Origin: Phyllobacterium brassicacearum
GTDB taxonomy: Bacteria > Pseudomonadota > Alphaproteobacteria > Rhizobiales > Rhizobiaceae
Direction: 5' to 3'
DNA: 64,000 bases
NCBI RefSeq assembly: GCF_003010955.1
Contig: NZ_PGGO01000002.1
Coordinates: forward strand, 310,001-374,000
Part shown: positions 27,595-36,102 of the stretch, in pieces
How the letters are laid out: the number at the start of each line of letters is the position of its first letter
Position numbering within the stretch: position 1 is the first letter of the stretch
Position numbers and translations under genes: made by a program
The notes under the pieces: model-generated
Seen by the model: only the letters and a program-made list of their open reading frames with translations
Told to the model about the DNA's origin: nothing
Databases searched by the model: none

Positions 27595-28544
27595 TTGCGT
27601 ACAGCTCCAAAAGTGATACCGCGCAACAGCTGCTTGCGCAGAAGGATCGTGAAAACCAGGATCGGTACGACGAAGATCGTGGTTCCTGCAGCAACGGCCG
27701 GCCAGTCCTGCCCGCCTTCACCAATGATCGTTGGAATGAACGGCGGCGCAGTCTGGGCTGCGCCCGACGTCAAGAGCACCGCGAAGGCGTATTCATTCCA
27801 GGCAAAGATGAGGCAGAAGATGGCCGTTGCGGCGATGCCCGTGGTCGCCTGTGGCAGGACGACCTTGAAAAAGGCCTGCATGCGCGTGTAACCGTCGATC
27901 ATGGCTGCCTCTTCGTATTCACGCGGAATTTCGTCGATGAAACCCTTCAGGAGCCAGACGGCAAGCGAGACGTTTACGGCCGTGTAAAGCAGGATCATGC
28001 CCAGCGCGGTGTCAGACAGACCTAGCTCGCGATACATCAGATAAATGGGGATTGCGACGGCGATGGGCGGCATCATGCGCGTCGAGAGAATGAAGAATAA
28101 AAGGTCTTCCGCGAGAGGAACCTTGAAACGCGAAAATCCGTAGGCTGCAAGAGTGCCGAGCGAGACGGCGAGGAATGTCGAGCCGAAAGCGATCACCAGC
28201 GAGTTCTGGAAACGCGGCCAGTAGTTCGAAGGCCCGGCGATGACCATGTTGCGGCTTCGCGTGATTTCATCGCAGGTACTCGTCGGTGCCCCAAGCGAAG
28301 TGATGTACTCGGAGGTTTGCCGCGTGCGCGTTGTAAACAGGTTGCAATAACCCTCCAGCGTCGGCTGAAATACGATTTTCGGCGGGTAGCTGATTGAATC
28401 CGGCGGGGATTTGAAGCTGGTCAGAACGATCCATACGAGCGGGATCATCGTGATCACTGCATAGGCGATGACGATGGTCGCAGCGATGCGCTTTGAAGTA
28501 CGGCTCGGCTCGACGACCGAATGGGCGGTGTTGACAGAGCTCAT
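27591..28544 (-). CDS. ABC transporter permease (MalG/UgpE class)
   Basis: This 317-residue membrane protein has the EAA loop EEAAMIDGYTRMQAFFKVVLPQ near the middle of the C-terminal half. It is about 40 residues longer than a typical MalG-type permease because of an insert in the first periplasmic loop (about residues 60-110), which contains two cysteines. The start at 28544 overlaps the stop of the other permease as ATGA; the longer open frame upstream is within that gene. It pairs with that permease to form the channel. Confidence 0.88.
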   Translation of the reverse strand: MSSVNTAHSVVEPSRTSKRIAATIVIAYAVITMIPLVWIVLTSFKSPPDSISYPPKIVFQPTLEGYCNLFTTRTRQTSEYITSLGAPTSTCDEITRSRNMVIAGPSNYWPRFQNSLVIAFGSTFLAVSLGTLAAYGFSRFKVPLAEDLLFFILSTRMMPPIAVAIPIYLMYRELGLSDTALGMILLYTAVNVSLAVWLLKGFIDEIPREYEEAAMIDGYTRMQAFFKVVLPQATTGIAATAIFCLIFAWNEYAFAVLLTSGAAQTAPPFIPTIIGEGGQDWPAVAAGTTIFVVPILVFTILLRKQLLRGITFGAVRK

Positions 28545-29533
28545 CGCTGTTTCACCTTGTTGAGGGCTTTCACATAGATGTTGGCAAGGCCGAAGACCGC
28601 GACAAACAGAATAATGGCGAAGGCAGACGCCCGGCCCGTGCGCCAGCTTTCGAATGCCTCCCGCTTCAGCGTGATCGAGGCAACTTCGGTGGTCGAACCC
28701 GGTCCGCCCCCCGTGAGAAGCGTCACCATGTCGAACATTTTGAAGTTTTCGATGCCACGGAAGAGCACCGCCAGCATGATGAAAGGAAGTGCCATCGGTA
28801 GCGTGATCGACCAAAACTGGCGCCAGAGCGATGCACGGTCTACTTCGGCGGCTTCGTAGATGTAATCGGGTATCGAGCGCAGACCGGCCAGGCAGATCAA
28901 CATGACGTAAGGCGTCCACATCCAGGTATCGACAATGATAATCGCCCAGGGTGAAAGCTGAACCGAACCCAGCATTTCGAACGAAGACGGCGGAACCCCG
29001 GTGATGAAGGAAACAATGTAGTTGAAGAGGCCAATCTGCGGCTGGTACAAAAACCGCCAAAAGTTGCCTACAACGGCCGGCGACAACATCATCGGAACCA
29101 GGATGACTGTCGTCCAAAAGGCATGGCCACGGAATTTCCGGTCAATCAGATAGGCAAGGGAGAACCCGATCAACGTTTGCAGCAGGATCGTCCAGAAGAC
29201 AAAATGCGCCGTTGTCTGCATCGCTTGCCAAATATTTGGATCGTTCAGTACCCGGCTGTAATTGCTCAGGCCAACACCTTCGATAGGAGCATTTGGCCGG
29301 TTTGCCCTGAAGTTTGTGAATGAGAGATAGATGGCCCAGATCAACGGAAATATATTTATGGCCAATAGCAAGACGATCGCTGGCGTAATGAATAGCCAGG
29401 CCATGGATCGATCGGATATGCCGCGAATTCGGGAAGCGATGGGCGCCGGAGTAGCGTTGGCGGCCTTCCCCAGAAGAGAAGAACTTGTATCGGTCACAGA
29501 AGTCACCTGAGTTTCTTTGCGGAACTTTGGCAT
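28541..29533 (-). CDS. ABC transporter permease (MalF/UgpA class)
   Basis: This 330-residue membrane protein has about six membrane segments, the first starting near residue 47 (WLFITPAIVLLLAINIF), and the EAA loop YEAAEVDRASLWRQFWSITLP. The ATG lies at the foot of a strong stem-loop (29534-29566) and lacks a clear ribosome site, so its translation may be limited by that hairpin. It forms the heterodimeric channel with the permease encoded next. Confidence 0.88.
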   Translation of the reverse strand: MPKFRKETQVTSVTDTSSSLLGKAANATPAPIASRIRGISDRSMAWLFITPAIVLLLAINIFPLIWAIYLSFTNFRANRPNAPIEGVGLSNYSRVLNDPNIWQAMQTTAHFVFWTILLQTLIGFSLAYLIDRKFRGHAFWTTVILVPMMLSPAVVGNFWRFLYQPQIGLFNYIVSFITGVPPSSFEMLGSVQLSPWAIIIVDTWMWTPYVMLICLAGLRSIPDYIYEAAEVDRASLWRQFWSITLPMALPFIMLAVLFRGIENFKMFDMVTLLTGGGPGSTTEVASITLKREAFESWRTGRASAFAIILFVAVFGLANIYVKALNKVKQR

Positions 29534-29566
29534 GGCTGCCCGGCATGATATCGCATCCGGGCAGTC
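29534..29566 (-). other. Stem-loop between binding-protein and permease genes
   Basis: CTGCCCGG (29536-29543) and CCGGGCAG (29557-29564) form a perfect 8-base stem, extended to 10 with a G-T and a G-C pair, around a 13-base loop. It begins 18 bases after the binding-protein stop and ends immediately before the permease ATG. It could protect the upstream message and reduce permease translation. Confidence 0.7.
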
Positions 29567-29584
29567 ATTTCAGGACAGGATTAC

Positions 29585-30910
29585 CTAGAGTTTCCCATCA
29601 TCCTTGAAGACCTCTGTCCAATCCGCGACCAGCCCGTCGAGGGCCTCCTTCGCAGTCCCCTTGTCGGCGACGACATAGTCATGAAGCCGTTTTTGCATGG
29701 CCTGAAGGAGAATGGCGTAGGATGGCTCCTGCCAGAAGTCCTGCACCTGGTTCATAGCCACGAGGAAGTCTGCCGCAAAAGGTTGGCTCTCCGGGAAAGA
29801 CGGATCGGTCAATACCGCCTTGTGTACGGCATAACCGCCAAGCGACCACCATTTCTTCTGGACATCTGGCTGGGCAAACCATTTGATATAGGCAAGAGCA
29901 CCTTCCATGTTGTCGGTATTGGCAACGACGGAAATTCCCTGTCCACCGAGCGTCGAGGCCGCAACTTTTTCCTTGGGGTTGACGAAGAAGCCAATCTTGT
30001 CGCCGCCAACTTTCTCATCCTTGTAGAGGCCAGGGAAGAAGGCGAACCAATTCATTGCCATCGCCACCTGTCCCGATTTGAATGCGTCAAGGCTTTCGCC
30101 CATATAGGCATCGGTGTAACCGGGTGGCGTGCAGCATTTGTAGAGCGCCTTGTAGGCCTCTAATCCGGCAACCGCGTCAGGTGAATTGACCGCACCTTCC
30201 ATGTCGTATTTGCCCGGCGTGTTTTCATACTTGAAGCCATAGGGGTAGAGCGCCCCTGTTGCGCCCATGGTAATGCCTTCGGAAGCACGTTCGGTGAAGA
30301 TCGCGGCACCATAAACCTTCTTCCCATCGATTTCGCGGCCGTTGAAGAATTCGGCAACCTGTTTCAGTTCATCCCAGGTCGCTGGCGCTGCGAGGTCGCG
30401 TCCGTATTTCTGTTTGAACTCGGCCTGTATCTCAGGCTTGGCGAACCAGTCCTTGCGGTAGAACCAGGCATTGGCATCGCCCATGGCGGGAAGTGCCCAA
30501 TAGTTCGGGGTGCCCTTCGGCCATGTCGCGTAGGCGTTGACCGCAGCGTCAGCGAAATCGCTCATCTTGATCCCTTCCTTGTCGAAGAAATCATTGAGCT
30601 TTACATAGTAGCCGTTTTCCGCTGACCCGCCGAGCCACTGACTGTCGCCGATCAGCAGATCGCATAGCTTTCCGCCGGAGTTGAGTTCGTTGAGGATACG
30701 GTCTGCGAAATTAGGCCACGGTACGAACTCGAACTTCATTGTCGTCCCGCTTTGGCCCGTGAAGTCTTTGGACAGTTCAACCAGGGCGTTGGCGGGGTCC
30801 CAGGCCGCCCAGCAGAGGGTGAGTTCATCGGCTTTCGCCAGATTTGGCGCTGCGGTGAACAGCACAAGCGCCGAGGTCGCCCCTAGCAGGGCTTGCTTCA
30901 TCGTTTTCAT
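29585..30910 (-). CDS. ABC transporter substrate-binding protein (family 1), polyol/triose type
   Basis: This 441-residue periplasmic protein has a signal peptide at residues 1-26 (MKTMKQALLGATSALVLF, ending AKA before DELTLCWAAW). It is of the MalE-like class, with the FEFVPWPNFADRILNELNSG and AMAMNWFAFFPG blocks. The ATG at 30910 has GGGAGG 5 bases upstream; the longer open frame is not credible. It is the first gene of the operon. The glycerol-binding protein GlpV of rhizobia is clearly longer as I recall it, so this is a related but distinct importer. The substrate is probably a small polyol or ketose, judged from the dihydroxyacetone-type kinases downstream. Confidence 0.88.
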   Translation of the reverse strand: MKTMKQALLGATSALVLFTAAPNLAKADELTLCWAAWDPANALVELSKDFTGQSGTTMKFEFVPWPNFADRILNELNSGGKLCDLLIGDSQWLGGSAENGYYVKLNDFFDKEGIKMSDFADAAVNAYATWPKGTPNYWALPAMGDANAWFYRKDWFAKPEIQAEFKQKYGRDLAAPATWDELKQVAEFFNGREIDGKKVYGAAIFTERASEGITMGATGALYPYGFKYENTPGKYDMEGAVNSPDAVAGLEAYKALYKCCTPPGYTDAYMGESLDAFKSGQVAMAMNWFAFFPGLYKDEKVGGDKIGFFVNPKEKVAASTLGGQGISVVANTDNMEGALAYIKWFAQPDVQKKWWSLGGYAVHKAVLTDPSFPESQPFAADFLVAMNQVQDFWQEPSYAILLQAMQKRLHDYVVADKGTAKEALDGLVADWTEVFKDDGKL

Positions 30911-30978
30911 GCATTCCTCCCAGATACATGAGCGACACCACGTCGCCCTCGAAAATATCGTTTGTTCCCTTAATACCC

Positions 30979-31044
30979 ACACGATCTCTCTCCATCGTGT
31001 TGAGTAGCATTGTTTAGTAATACGTATTTTACTCAACATTTCAA
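30979..31044 (-). promoter_or_regulatory. Promoter and two operator-like palindromes of the transporter-dha operon
   Basis: On the minus strand TTGAAA (31044-31039) and TATTAC (31022-31017), 16 bases apart, look like -35 and -10. An inverted repeat TACTCAAC/GTTGAGTA (31030-31037 and 30999-31006) brackets the -10, with half-sites three helical turns apart. Further downstream ACACGAT and ATCGTGT (30979-30985 and 30994-31000) form a second perfect 7-base inverted repeat. Both would suit repressor binding. No other gene is seen in the 30911-31349 gap. Confidence 0.5.
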
Positions 31045-31349
31045 GTGGGATTCGTTGCTGCGCCGCACACTGGAAAAGTGCGATAAACAAATGGGATATA
31101 AGGGAGGTGGGCGGCGGTCCGCAGAGCGGTTTCAGGCAGGGCGTCACAGCGATAGCTGAGGATCAGCGGAACAGCATGCGCCTGTACAACCCGATCATAG
31201 ACTTGCCCACGGCCCAGTCTTGGCAGCGTTATCAGGAGCTTTCTGGAACAGCACCCGGGCAAATATCGTTAAGGATAAGGCTAGATTTCCCTTGTTATAC
31301 TTGGCGAAATGGAAGCGATTTGCCTTAGCGATGACCGGCGGAGTAACAC

Positions 31350-31823
31350 GTGTTGTTGGACCTTAGATTGCTTGAAGAAGCAGACTACGATGACCTGGCC
31401 ATGCTTTTCGAGGAAATGCAGGCCCACTACAACGTGTTCTGTCCACCACGCGAGTCGATTCTGGAAAATCTGCGCAATCTACCGGTGGGAGCCGAAATCC
31501 TTGTTGCGAAGAACGATCGCATTGTCGGCTTTGCAGCATTTTCCGGGATATTTCCTGGCCCAGGGCTACAGCCCGGCTTGTTCCTGAAAGAACTTTTCGT
31601 CTCAAAGAGCCAGCGGCGAACTGGCATTGGAAAGCAATTGATTAAAGCCCTTGGGGCGCTGTGTTTGGAACGCGGTTTTAGCCGCATCGACTGGACCGCT
31701 GACTGCAATGATGCTCAGTTGCTCGATTTTTACGATAGTCTTGGCGCGAGCCGAATGCAGGACAAACTGTTCTACCGGGTGGACGGTCATGCTCTAAAGA
31801 AAATGACCTCTGAAACGAACTGA
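31350..31823 (+). CDS. GNAT-family N-acetyltransferase
   Basis: This 157-residue protein has the GNAT acetyl-CoA loop in LFVSKSQRRTGIGKQLIKAL (Q-R-R-x-G-I-G) and the following strand SRIDWTADCNDAQLLDFYDSLGA. The substrate of such enzymes (amine, amino acid or antibiotic) cannot be told from sequence. The start is a GTG at 31350 with a GGAG about 6 bases upstream. It stands alone between the dha operon promoter and the convergent LysR gene; only 10 bases separate it from the latter's stop. Confidence 0.87.
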   Translation: MLLDLRLLEEADYDDLAMLFEEMQAHYNVFCPPRESILENLRNLPVGAEILVAKNDRIVGFAAFSGIFPGPGLQPGLFLKELFVSKSQRRTGIGKQLIKALGALCLERGFSRIDWTADCNDAQLLDFYDSLGASRMQDKLFYRVDGHALKKMTSETN

Positions 31824-31833
31824 TAACGCCATC

Positions 31834-32751
31834 TCAGAGCGCTGATCGATCGGATAGCATGGCTTGCGCCTCATCCATAAGCCAGTTCTTGAACATCTTC
31901 ATTGAATAGGCCCCCGAAACATCCTGTGGAGTTGTGAACCAATATCCCCAATCGCTCCGGTAAGAGTAGCCGTGCGGGTTCACAAGCCGCTTCAACTGAA
32001 GGTCGTCAAGTATAAGTCCGCGCGGGATCAGTGCCATCCCCTGCCCAGCCAGGGCGGCGCGTATTACCATGGTGTAATAGCCGAACCGGATAGTGTGCCG
32101 CGGCATGAGATCCGGGCATCCATTGGCAAAGGCAAAATCCTGCCAGTGCAGCATTGTCTGCGGATGCTCCAACATAACGCCGGTTGCCAAATGCTCGATA
32201 CTTTCCGGCATACCGATCTTGTCCCAATAGGATGCCGCACTCACAATCACGACGTCACGGCCAAACAAATATACCGAATCCTCACCCGTAAGCGGACCGC
32301 GGACAAACCGGAAGATGCCGTCAGGCTCCTCCGTCTGTGTGGACGAAACGAAGGTGGTGAACTGTACATCTATCTCGGGATGTTTCTCCGCAAATCCGGC
32401 GAAACGAGGCAAAAGCCACCGGTCTCCAAAAATTGGAAGAACCTGCAACCGTAGAACATGCGGGTCTGGTCTCAACCGTGCAACCTGAAGTGATGCATCC
32501 TCCATCGCCTTCAGAGCCGTCCTGGCATGCTCGATATAAATAAGTCCAGCCTTTGTCGGAAGCATCCCTCTAGCAGTCCGCTGGAAAGCAGGGCTGCCTA
32601 TTAGCCCCTCCAGCGCGAGTAATTGCTTGCTGACGGCGCTTTGAGAAAGCGAGGTGCTCTCGGCAGCTGCGCTCGTGGAGCCCCGCTCCGCAATGGCGAT
32701 CAGAACCTGAAGGGCGGTCGTCGATGGCAGTCTGGGCCGACTTGACGTCAT
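31834..32751 (-). CDS. LysR-family transcriptional regulator (GcvA-like)
   Basis: This 305-residue regulator has the N-terminal winged helix at about residues 9-60 (STTALQVLIAIAERGSTSAA, then LSQSAVSKQLLALE) and a C-terminal co-inducer domain ending in a GcvA-like W-F-T-T-P segment. ATG 32751 is preferred over a GTG at 32775 because the protein then begins close to the HTH. It is divergent from the C-N lyase gene (178 bases between starts), the classic arrangement of a LysR activator with its target operon, so its inducer is probably the imported amino acid or an intermediate. Confidence 0.88.
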   Translation of the reverse strand: MTSSRPRLPSTTALQVLIAIAERGSTSAAAESTSLSQSAVSKQLLALEGLIGSPAFQRTARGMLPTKAGLIYIEHARTALKAMEDASLQVARLRPDPHVLRLQVLPIFGDRWLLPRFAGFAEKHPEIDVQFTTFVSSTQTEEPDGIFRFVRGPLTGEDSVYLFGRDVVIVSAASYWDKIGMPESIEHLATGVMLEHPQTMLHWQDFAFANGCPDLMPRHTIRFGYYTMVIRAALAGQGMALIPRGLILDDLQLKRLVNPHGYSYRSDWGYWFTTPQDVSGAYSMKMFKNWLMDEAQAMLSDRSAL

Positions 32752-32793
32752 GCGATTATCTGTTCCCTGGCGCACTTTGACCGACGCCTTGGA

Positions 32794-32825
32794 GTGAATG
32801 TATCAAATCACGATTGCGAATTCAC
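32794..32825. promoter_or_regulatory. Possible LysR-type binding site in the divergent intergenic region
   Basis: GTGAAT (32794-32799) and ATTCAC (32820-32825) form a 6-base inverted repeat with 20 bases between the arms, in the 177-base space between the LysR gene and the lyase gene. The position suits a LysR-family site that activates the lyase operon and represses the regulator. The arms are short and this could be chance. Confidence 0.3.
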
Positions 32826-32928
32826 CTAGTCGTTTTCGTCATATCGCAAGGAAATAACTTCGCTTGCCGGAAAAAACGGCATGTGGAAACCTGCTCAAGA
32901 AATACACAGGACACTTCAGGAGACAGTG

Positions 32929-34383
32929 ATGACTGAGCCGACGAAATTGTGGGGCGGACGTTTCAAGGCTGGGCCGTCCGAAGCGTTATTGACACTCTCC
33001 CGCGCTCCACAGTCGTATTTCCGGCTCTATGCTGAAGACCTCGCCGGTTCTCGAGCCCATGCCTCTGAGCTGCGACGCGCTGGCGTGCTCGATGATGCAG
33101 AGTTCTCCGCCATCCGCCAGGCGCTCGATGCGATCGAGCGGGATGTCGCGAACAAGCGTGAGGTACCGGTCGACGGTGATGAGGATGTGCACACGTTTCT
33201 GGAACGGTTACTGATTGCCCGGCTGGGCACGCTTGGCGGCAAGTTGCGTGCCGGTCGCTCACGCAACGACCAGACGTCGAACAACACACGCCTTTACTTG
33301 CGCCGGACAGTTAGAAAGTTGATGGCCGGAGTGATTTCCGTGGAAGAGGCGCTTGTCGATCAGGCATGCCGCCACGTTGACACTGTAATGCCGGGCTTTA
33401 CGCACCTTCAGCCTGCACAGCCGATCATTCTTGGTCACCACCTCATGGCGCACGCCCAAGCATTGCTCCGCGATATCGAGCGCTTTCGCGATTGGGACCG
33501 CCGGTTCGACCGGTCTCCACTCGGTGCCGCCGCCCTTGCCGGCTCCGCAATCGCCCGTCGGCCCGATTTATCGGCAATCGAACTCGGTTATGCCGGTGCA
33601 TGCGAGAATTCCATAGATGCGGTCGCAAGCCGCGACCATGTTGCCGAATTTCTCTTTATTTGTGGCATGGTCGCGGTCAATCTCTCCCGCCTTGCCGAAG
33701 AAATTTGCATCTGGAGCTCAAAACAGTTCAGCTGGGTAACGCTGCACGATTCCTATTCCACCGGTTCTTCGATCATGCCGCAGAAAAAGAACCCGGACAT
33801 TGCCGAACTGACACGCGGCATGTCCGGCAGCCTCATCGGCAACATTGCGGGCTTTCTGGCCACCATGAAGGGTATGCCGCTCGCCTATAATCGGGACCTT
33901 GCTGAAGACAAGCGGGCAATGTTCGAAAGCATCGATATTCTTGATACAGTCCTGCCGGCTTTTGCGGGAATGGTAGCGACGCTTGATTTCGACATAGTCA
34001 GGCTGCGTGAAGAAGCACCACGCGGCTTCACCCTCGCAACCGAAGTTGCCGATTGGCTTGTCGGTCAGAACATTCCTTTTGCTGAAGCACATGAAATCAC
34101 AGGCTCCGTCGTTCAATACTGCGAAGATCGCGGGCATGACCTCGCTGGTTTGACGGCGATCGATCTTGCAGCGATCGACGCAAGGTTAAAGCCGGAAATG
34201 CTGACGGCGATCGAACTCGATCGTGCAGTAGCAAGTCGCACCGGCTATGGGGCTACGGCGCCGGTTCGGGTTCGAGAGCAGATCGAACGATTTCGCGCGG
34301 CACTCGCCGACAGCCACGCCTTTGCCATGGCCGCTCCTGCCAGCGCCAAAATTTCCCGGCAAACCAATGAGGTCAAGGGATGA
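32929..34383 (+). CDS. Argininosuccinate-lyase-family C-N lyase, probable EDDS/iminodisuccinate lyase
   Basis: This 484-residue member of the fumarase/aspartase superfamily, argininosuccinate lyase branch, has the catalytic-zone motifs GRSRNDQ (109-115), THLQPAQP (158-165) and the mobile loop GSSIMPQKKNPD with Ser280/Ser281. The family releases fumarate from N-substituted aspartates by anti-elimination. The segment after GRSRNDQ reads TSNNTRLYLRR, unlike the usual V-A-T-D-x-R-L-W. The gene is catabolic by context: LysR divergent, amino-acid importer directly downstream (ATGA overlap), MmgE/PrpD gene after that. EDDS lyase of Chelativorans is, as I recall, of this branch with its catalytic serine at position 280. 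ATG 32929 is chosen (CAGGAGACAGTG before it). A second argininosuccinate lyase for arginine synthesis is the main alternative. Confidence 0.85.
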   Translation: MTEPTKLWGGRFKAGPSEALLTLSRAPQSYFRLYAEDLAGSRAHASELRRAGVLDDAEFSAIRQALDAIERDVANKREVPVDGDEDVHTFLERLLIARLGTLGGKLRAGRSRNDQTSNNTRLYLRRTVRKLMAGVISVEEALVDQACRHVDTVMPGFTHLQPAQPIILGHHLMAHAQALLRDIERFRDWDRRFDRSPLGAAALAGSAIARRPDLSAIELGYAGACENSIDAVASRDHVAEFLFICGMVAVNLSRLAEEICIWSSKQFSWVTLHDSYSTGSSIMPQKKNPDIAELTRGMSGSLIGNIAGFLATMKGMPLAYNRDLAEDKRAMFESIDILDTVLPAFAGMVATLDFDIVRLREEAPRGFTLATEVADWLVGQNIPFAEAHEITGSVVQYCEDRGHDLAGLTAIDLAAIDARLKPEMLTAIELDRAVASRTGYGATAPVRVREQIERFRAALADSHAFAMAAPASAKISRQTNEVKG

Positions 34384-35255
34384 CAACAGCGACCACAGCC
34401 CTTCCAATCGCCGTCGATCAACAATATGAGATCGCGCATCTAAAACTTGTTCCGAAGCGGCATGTCGGACGGATGATTGCGGCCACCGTGGTGCTGGCCC
34501 TGCTTGCGGCGCTGGTCCGGGCATTCTCCGTAGGGCAGATCGAGTGGAGTTACGTCTCCCAGTTCCTGTTCTCACCCGCCATATTGGCGGGCCTTTACAA
34601 TACGCTTGTCATGACTGTAGCTGCCATGACGCTTGGCATCGTCCTGGGCGTGGTTATCGCAATCATGCGGATCTCCGGTAATCCGGTTCTGTCATCCATC
34701 GCCATCGGATATGTCTGGGTCTTTCGCGGAGCGCCAGCCCTGCTGCAGCTCATGCTGTGGTTCAACCTGGCGCTCATTTTTCCCACCATGGGCATCCCCG
34801 GTCTCTTCGAATTCAGGACCGTAGACATCATGACACCGTTTGTGGCGGCCGTGCTCGGTCTCGGTATCTCGCAGGGGGCTTATACGTCCGAAGTCGTGCG
34901 AAGCGGATTGCTGTCAGTCGACAGCGGCCAATATGAGGCAGCCCGTACGATCGGCATGACGCAGATGAAGATGCTGCGCCGCATCGTTCTTCCCCAGGCC
35001 ATGCGTGTCATGGTGCCACCGATTGGCAACGAAGTGATCGGAATGGTGAAGCTGACCTCGCTTGCCAGCGTCATCCAATATTCGGAAATCCTGCATAATG
35101 CCCAGATCATCTACTTCGCCAACACACGTGTGCTTGAACTGCTTTTGGTCGCGAGTTTCTGGTACCTGTTTGTAGTGTCACTCCTTTCTGTCGGCCAACA
35201 TTACATCGAGCGTTATTTCGGGCGCGGTTCCAAGTCGATCCGTTCAGCGGTGTGA
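34380..35255 (+). CDS. Polar amino-acid ABC transporter permease
   Basis: This 291-residue permease of the HisM/GlnP family has a hydrophobic N-terminal segment near residues 31-50, the FRGAPALLQLM motif of polar amino-acid channels and the EAA loop EAARTIGMTQMKMLRRIVLPQAM. It is longer than usual (about 220) because of about 60 extra N-terminal residues. The start overlaps the lyase stop as ATGA. Only one permease gene is present, so a homodimer is likely. It probably imports the substrate of the lyase. Confidence 0.9.
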   Translation: MTTATTALPIAVDQQYEIAHLKLVPKRHVGRMIAATVVLALLAALVRAFSVGQIEWSYVSQFLFSPAILAGLYNTLVMTVAAMTLGIVLGVVIAIMRISGNPVLSSIAIGYVWVFRGAPALLQLMLWFNLALIFPTMGIPGLFEFRTVDIMTPFVAAVLGLGISQGAYTSEVVRSGLLSVDSGQYEAARTIGMTQMKMLRRIVLPQAMRVMVPPIGNEVIGMVKLTSLASVIQYSEILHNAQIIYFANTRVLELLLVASFWYLFVVSLLSVGQHYIERYFGRGSKSIRSAV

Positions 35256-35266
35256 AGGAGCGAGAC

Positions 35267-36037
35267 ATGAGCAAGAACATTCTCGTGAAGGCAATCGACG
35301 TCACCAAGAACTACGGTCACTTCTGCGCGCTTGACAAGGTCAGTCTGGAGGTCACCCGCGGGGAAGTATGCTGCATCATCGGACCCTCCGGATCGGGCAA
35401 AAGCACGCTTCTGCGATGCATCAACCTTCTGGAGCGAATGGATGGCGGGGGCATCTGGGTCAATGACGAACTGGTTGGATATCGCCGCGAAGGCGACAAC
35501 CTCTATCAGATCAGCGATGTCGAAATTTCACGCCAGCGTAGACGCATCGGCATGGTGTTTCAACGGTTCAACCTCTTCCCCCACATGACCGCACTTGAAA
35601 ACGTCATCGAAGGTCCGGTGCATGTTCTTGGCGAACAGGTCAAGGACGCCGAGGAACGCGGCAGAACCTTGCTGGAGAGGGTTGGACTGGCGGAAAAGGC
35701 CAACCATTACCCCTCCGAGCTCTCCGGCGGGCAGCAGCAGCGCGTCGCGATTGCGCGAGCCATGGGAATGCGCCCCAACCTTATCCTCTTTGACGAACCG
35801 ACATCGGCACTTGATCCGGAACTGGTCTCGGAAGTGCTTGACGTCATGAAGGATCTCGCCGCCTCCGGCATGACGATGATCGTTGTGACACATGAACTCG
35901 GATTCGCACGCAACGTCGCCAACACGGTCGCCTTCATGGAGGCCGGGAAGATGGTGGAATTCGGATTGGCATCGGAAGTTCTCAGCGCTCCGAAGAGTGC
36001 CAGAACGGCAGAATTCATCAAGGCCGTTCACAGCTGA
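35267..36037 (+). CDS. Polar amino-acid ABC transporter ATP-binding protein
   Basis: This 256-residue ATPase is of the GlnQ/HisP class: Walker A GPSGSGKSTLL, Q-loop FQRFNLFPHM, signature LSGGQQQRVAIARAM, Walker B LILFDEPTSALDPE and the class-typical T-H-E-L-G-F-A. The ATG at 35267 follows AAGGAG by 6 bases; the open frame starts at a GTG within the permease stop region. It energises the importer formed with the permease and binding protein on either side. Confidence 0.93.
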   Translation: MSKNILVKAIDVTKNYGHFCALDKVSLEVTRGEVCCIIGPSGSGKSTLLRCINLLERMDGGGIWVNDELVGYRREGDNLYQISDVEISRQRRRIGMVFQRFNLFPHMTALENVIEGPVHVLGEQVKDAEERGRTLLERVGLAEKANHYPSELSGGQQQRVAIARAMGMRPNLILFDEPTSALDPELVSEVLDVMKDLAASGMTMIVVTHELGFARNVANTVAFMEAGKMVEFGLASEVLSAPKSARTAEFIKAVHS

Positions 36038-36102
36038 ACATAGAGCGGCTCCTCAGCGAGCATTGGATTCATTCACAACGATCGATCAAACAAGGGGAAA
36101 TT

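Noticed and set aside
32929-34383. Housekeeping argH of arginine biosynthesis
   Set aside because: Not excluded, but a LysR gene, an amino-acid importer, and MmgE/PrpD and CE4-like genes in one unit do not fit arginine synthesis, and the motif after GRSRNDQ differs from the usual one.
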